DNA from: 66-474 sp051961995
GTDB lineage: Bacteria; Pseudomonadota; Gammaproteobacteria; Xanthomonadales; Rhodanobacteraceae
Assembly (NCBI GenBank): GCA_051961995.1
Contig: JBQCCR010000077.1
Location: 1 to 5,272 of the forward strand
Reading direction: 5' to 3'
Length of the DNA stretch: 5,272 nucleotides
In this document: in pieces, positions 5,010 to 5,272 of the stretch
Layout: each line of letters starts with the position of its first letter
Position numbering within the stretch: position 1 is the first letter of the stretch
Notes under the pieces: generated by a model
Databases searched by the model: none
What the model was told of the DNA's origin: nothing
The model's input: the letters and a program-made list of their open reading frames with translations, nothing else
Program-made: the position numbers and the translations under genes

Positions 5010-5272
5010 GCACGCTGTTCATTTCGGACCTGCACCTGGACGACAGCCGCCCGCAGATCACTACGCTGTTTGAGCATTACCTGTCCGGCGACGAAGTGCG
5101 CAAGGCCGATGCCTTGTACATCCTCGGCGACCTGGTCGAGGCCTGGGTCGGCGATGATGACGATGCGCAGCTGCCGCAACGTATCGCCAATGCCACACGG
5201 GCGGTGTGCGATGCTGGCGTGCCGGTGTATTTCATCGCTGGCAACCGCGATTTTCTGATGGGCCAAGCCTTC
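5006..5272 (+). CDS. lpxH: UDP-2,3-diacylglucosamine diphosphatase LpxH, 5' part (runs off window)
   Basis: Cytoplasmic-face metallophosphoesterase of lipid A synthesis (EC 3.6.1.54) that hydrolyses UDP-2,3-diacylglucosamine to lipid X and UMP. Only the first 89 codons are present, with no stop before the window end. They read MSTLFISDLHLDD, ADALYILGDLVEAWVGDDD (34-52) and VPVYFIAGNRDFLMG (72-86), closely matching E. coli LpxH from residue 1. Visible dimetal ligands are D8 and H10 (SDLH), D42 (GD) and N80 (GNRD); the C-terminal histidine ligands lie outside the window. The ATG at 5006 overlaps the cyclophilin TGA at 5007-5009 as ATGA, and there is no strong independent Shine-Dalgarno, so translation is probably coupled to the upstream gene. 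In E. coli lpxH also follows a cyclophilin gene (ppiB), so the neighbourhood is conserved in kind. Confidence 0.95.
   Translation, partial: MSTLFISDLHLDDSRPQITTLFEHYLSGDEVRKADALYILGDLVEAWVGDDDDAQLPQRIANATRAVCDAGVPVYFIAGNRDFLMGQAF

Overview
The window is GC-rich DNA from a gammaproteobacterium, most likely of the order Xanthomonadales (a Rhodanobacter, Dyella, Luteibacter or Xanthomonas relative). This rests on the codon use, the protein sequences and the GTAG-type REP palindromes between genes, which resemble the GTAG-headed repeats known from Stenotrophomonas. The genus is inference. All genes read on the + strand.

Layout: 1-157 is non-coding and holds a GTAG-headed palindrome, a possible second degenerate one, and a short leader. 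158-2329 encodes polyphosphate kinase (ppk1). 2330-2517 is a 188-bp gap with three REP palindromes in alternating orientation and then a short perfect dyad just before the next gene. 2518-4035 encodes exopolyphosphatase (ppx), with a GTG start and a strong ribosome binding site. 4036-4325 is a 290-bp gap dominated by a 125-bp inverted-repeat element (4066-4190); each of its arms is a hairpin and also a G-quadruplex motif. 4326-5009 encodes an exported cyclophilin-type prolyl isomerase of the PpiA kind. lpxH (UDP-2,3-diacylglucosamine diphosphatase) begins at 5006, overlaps the isomerase stop by four bases, and runs off the window.

Function: Ppk1 polymerises the gamma-phosphate of ATP into inorganic polyphosphate and Ppx removes terminal phosphates, so the first two genes are the classic polyphosphate turnover pair. 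Unlike the tightly packed ppk-ppx operon of E. coli, they are separated here by a repeat cluster that could uncouple their transcript levels. The last two genes serve the cell envelope: periplasmic protein folding and lipid A synthesis. Their ATGA overlap suggests translational coupling, and a cyclophilin next to lpxH echoes the ppiB-lpxH neighbourhood of E. coli.

The coding genes are ordinary core genes. The notable content lies between them: GTAG-headed hairpins whose second stem base pair covaries across three copies (T-A, C-G, G-C), and the G4/hairpin element after ppx. I see no new defence, mobile or biosynthetic system, and no RAYT transposase that could mobilise the REPs lies within the window.
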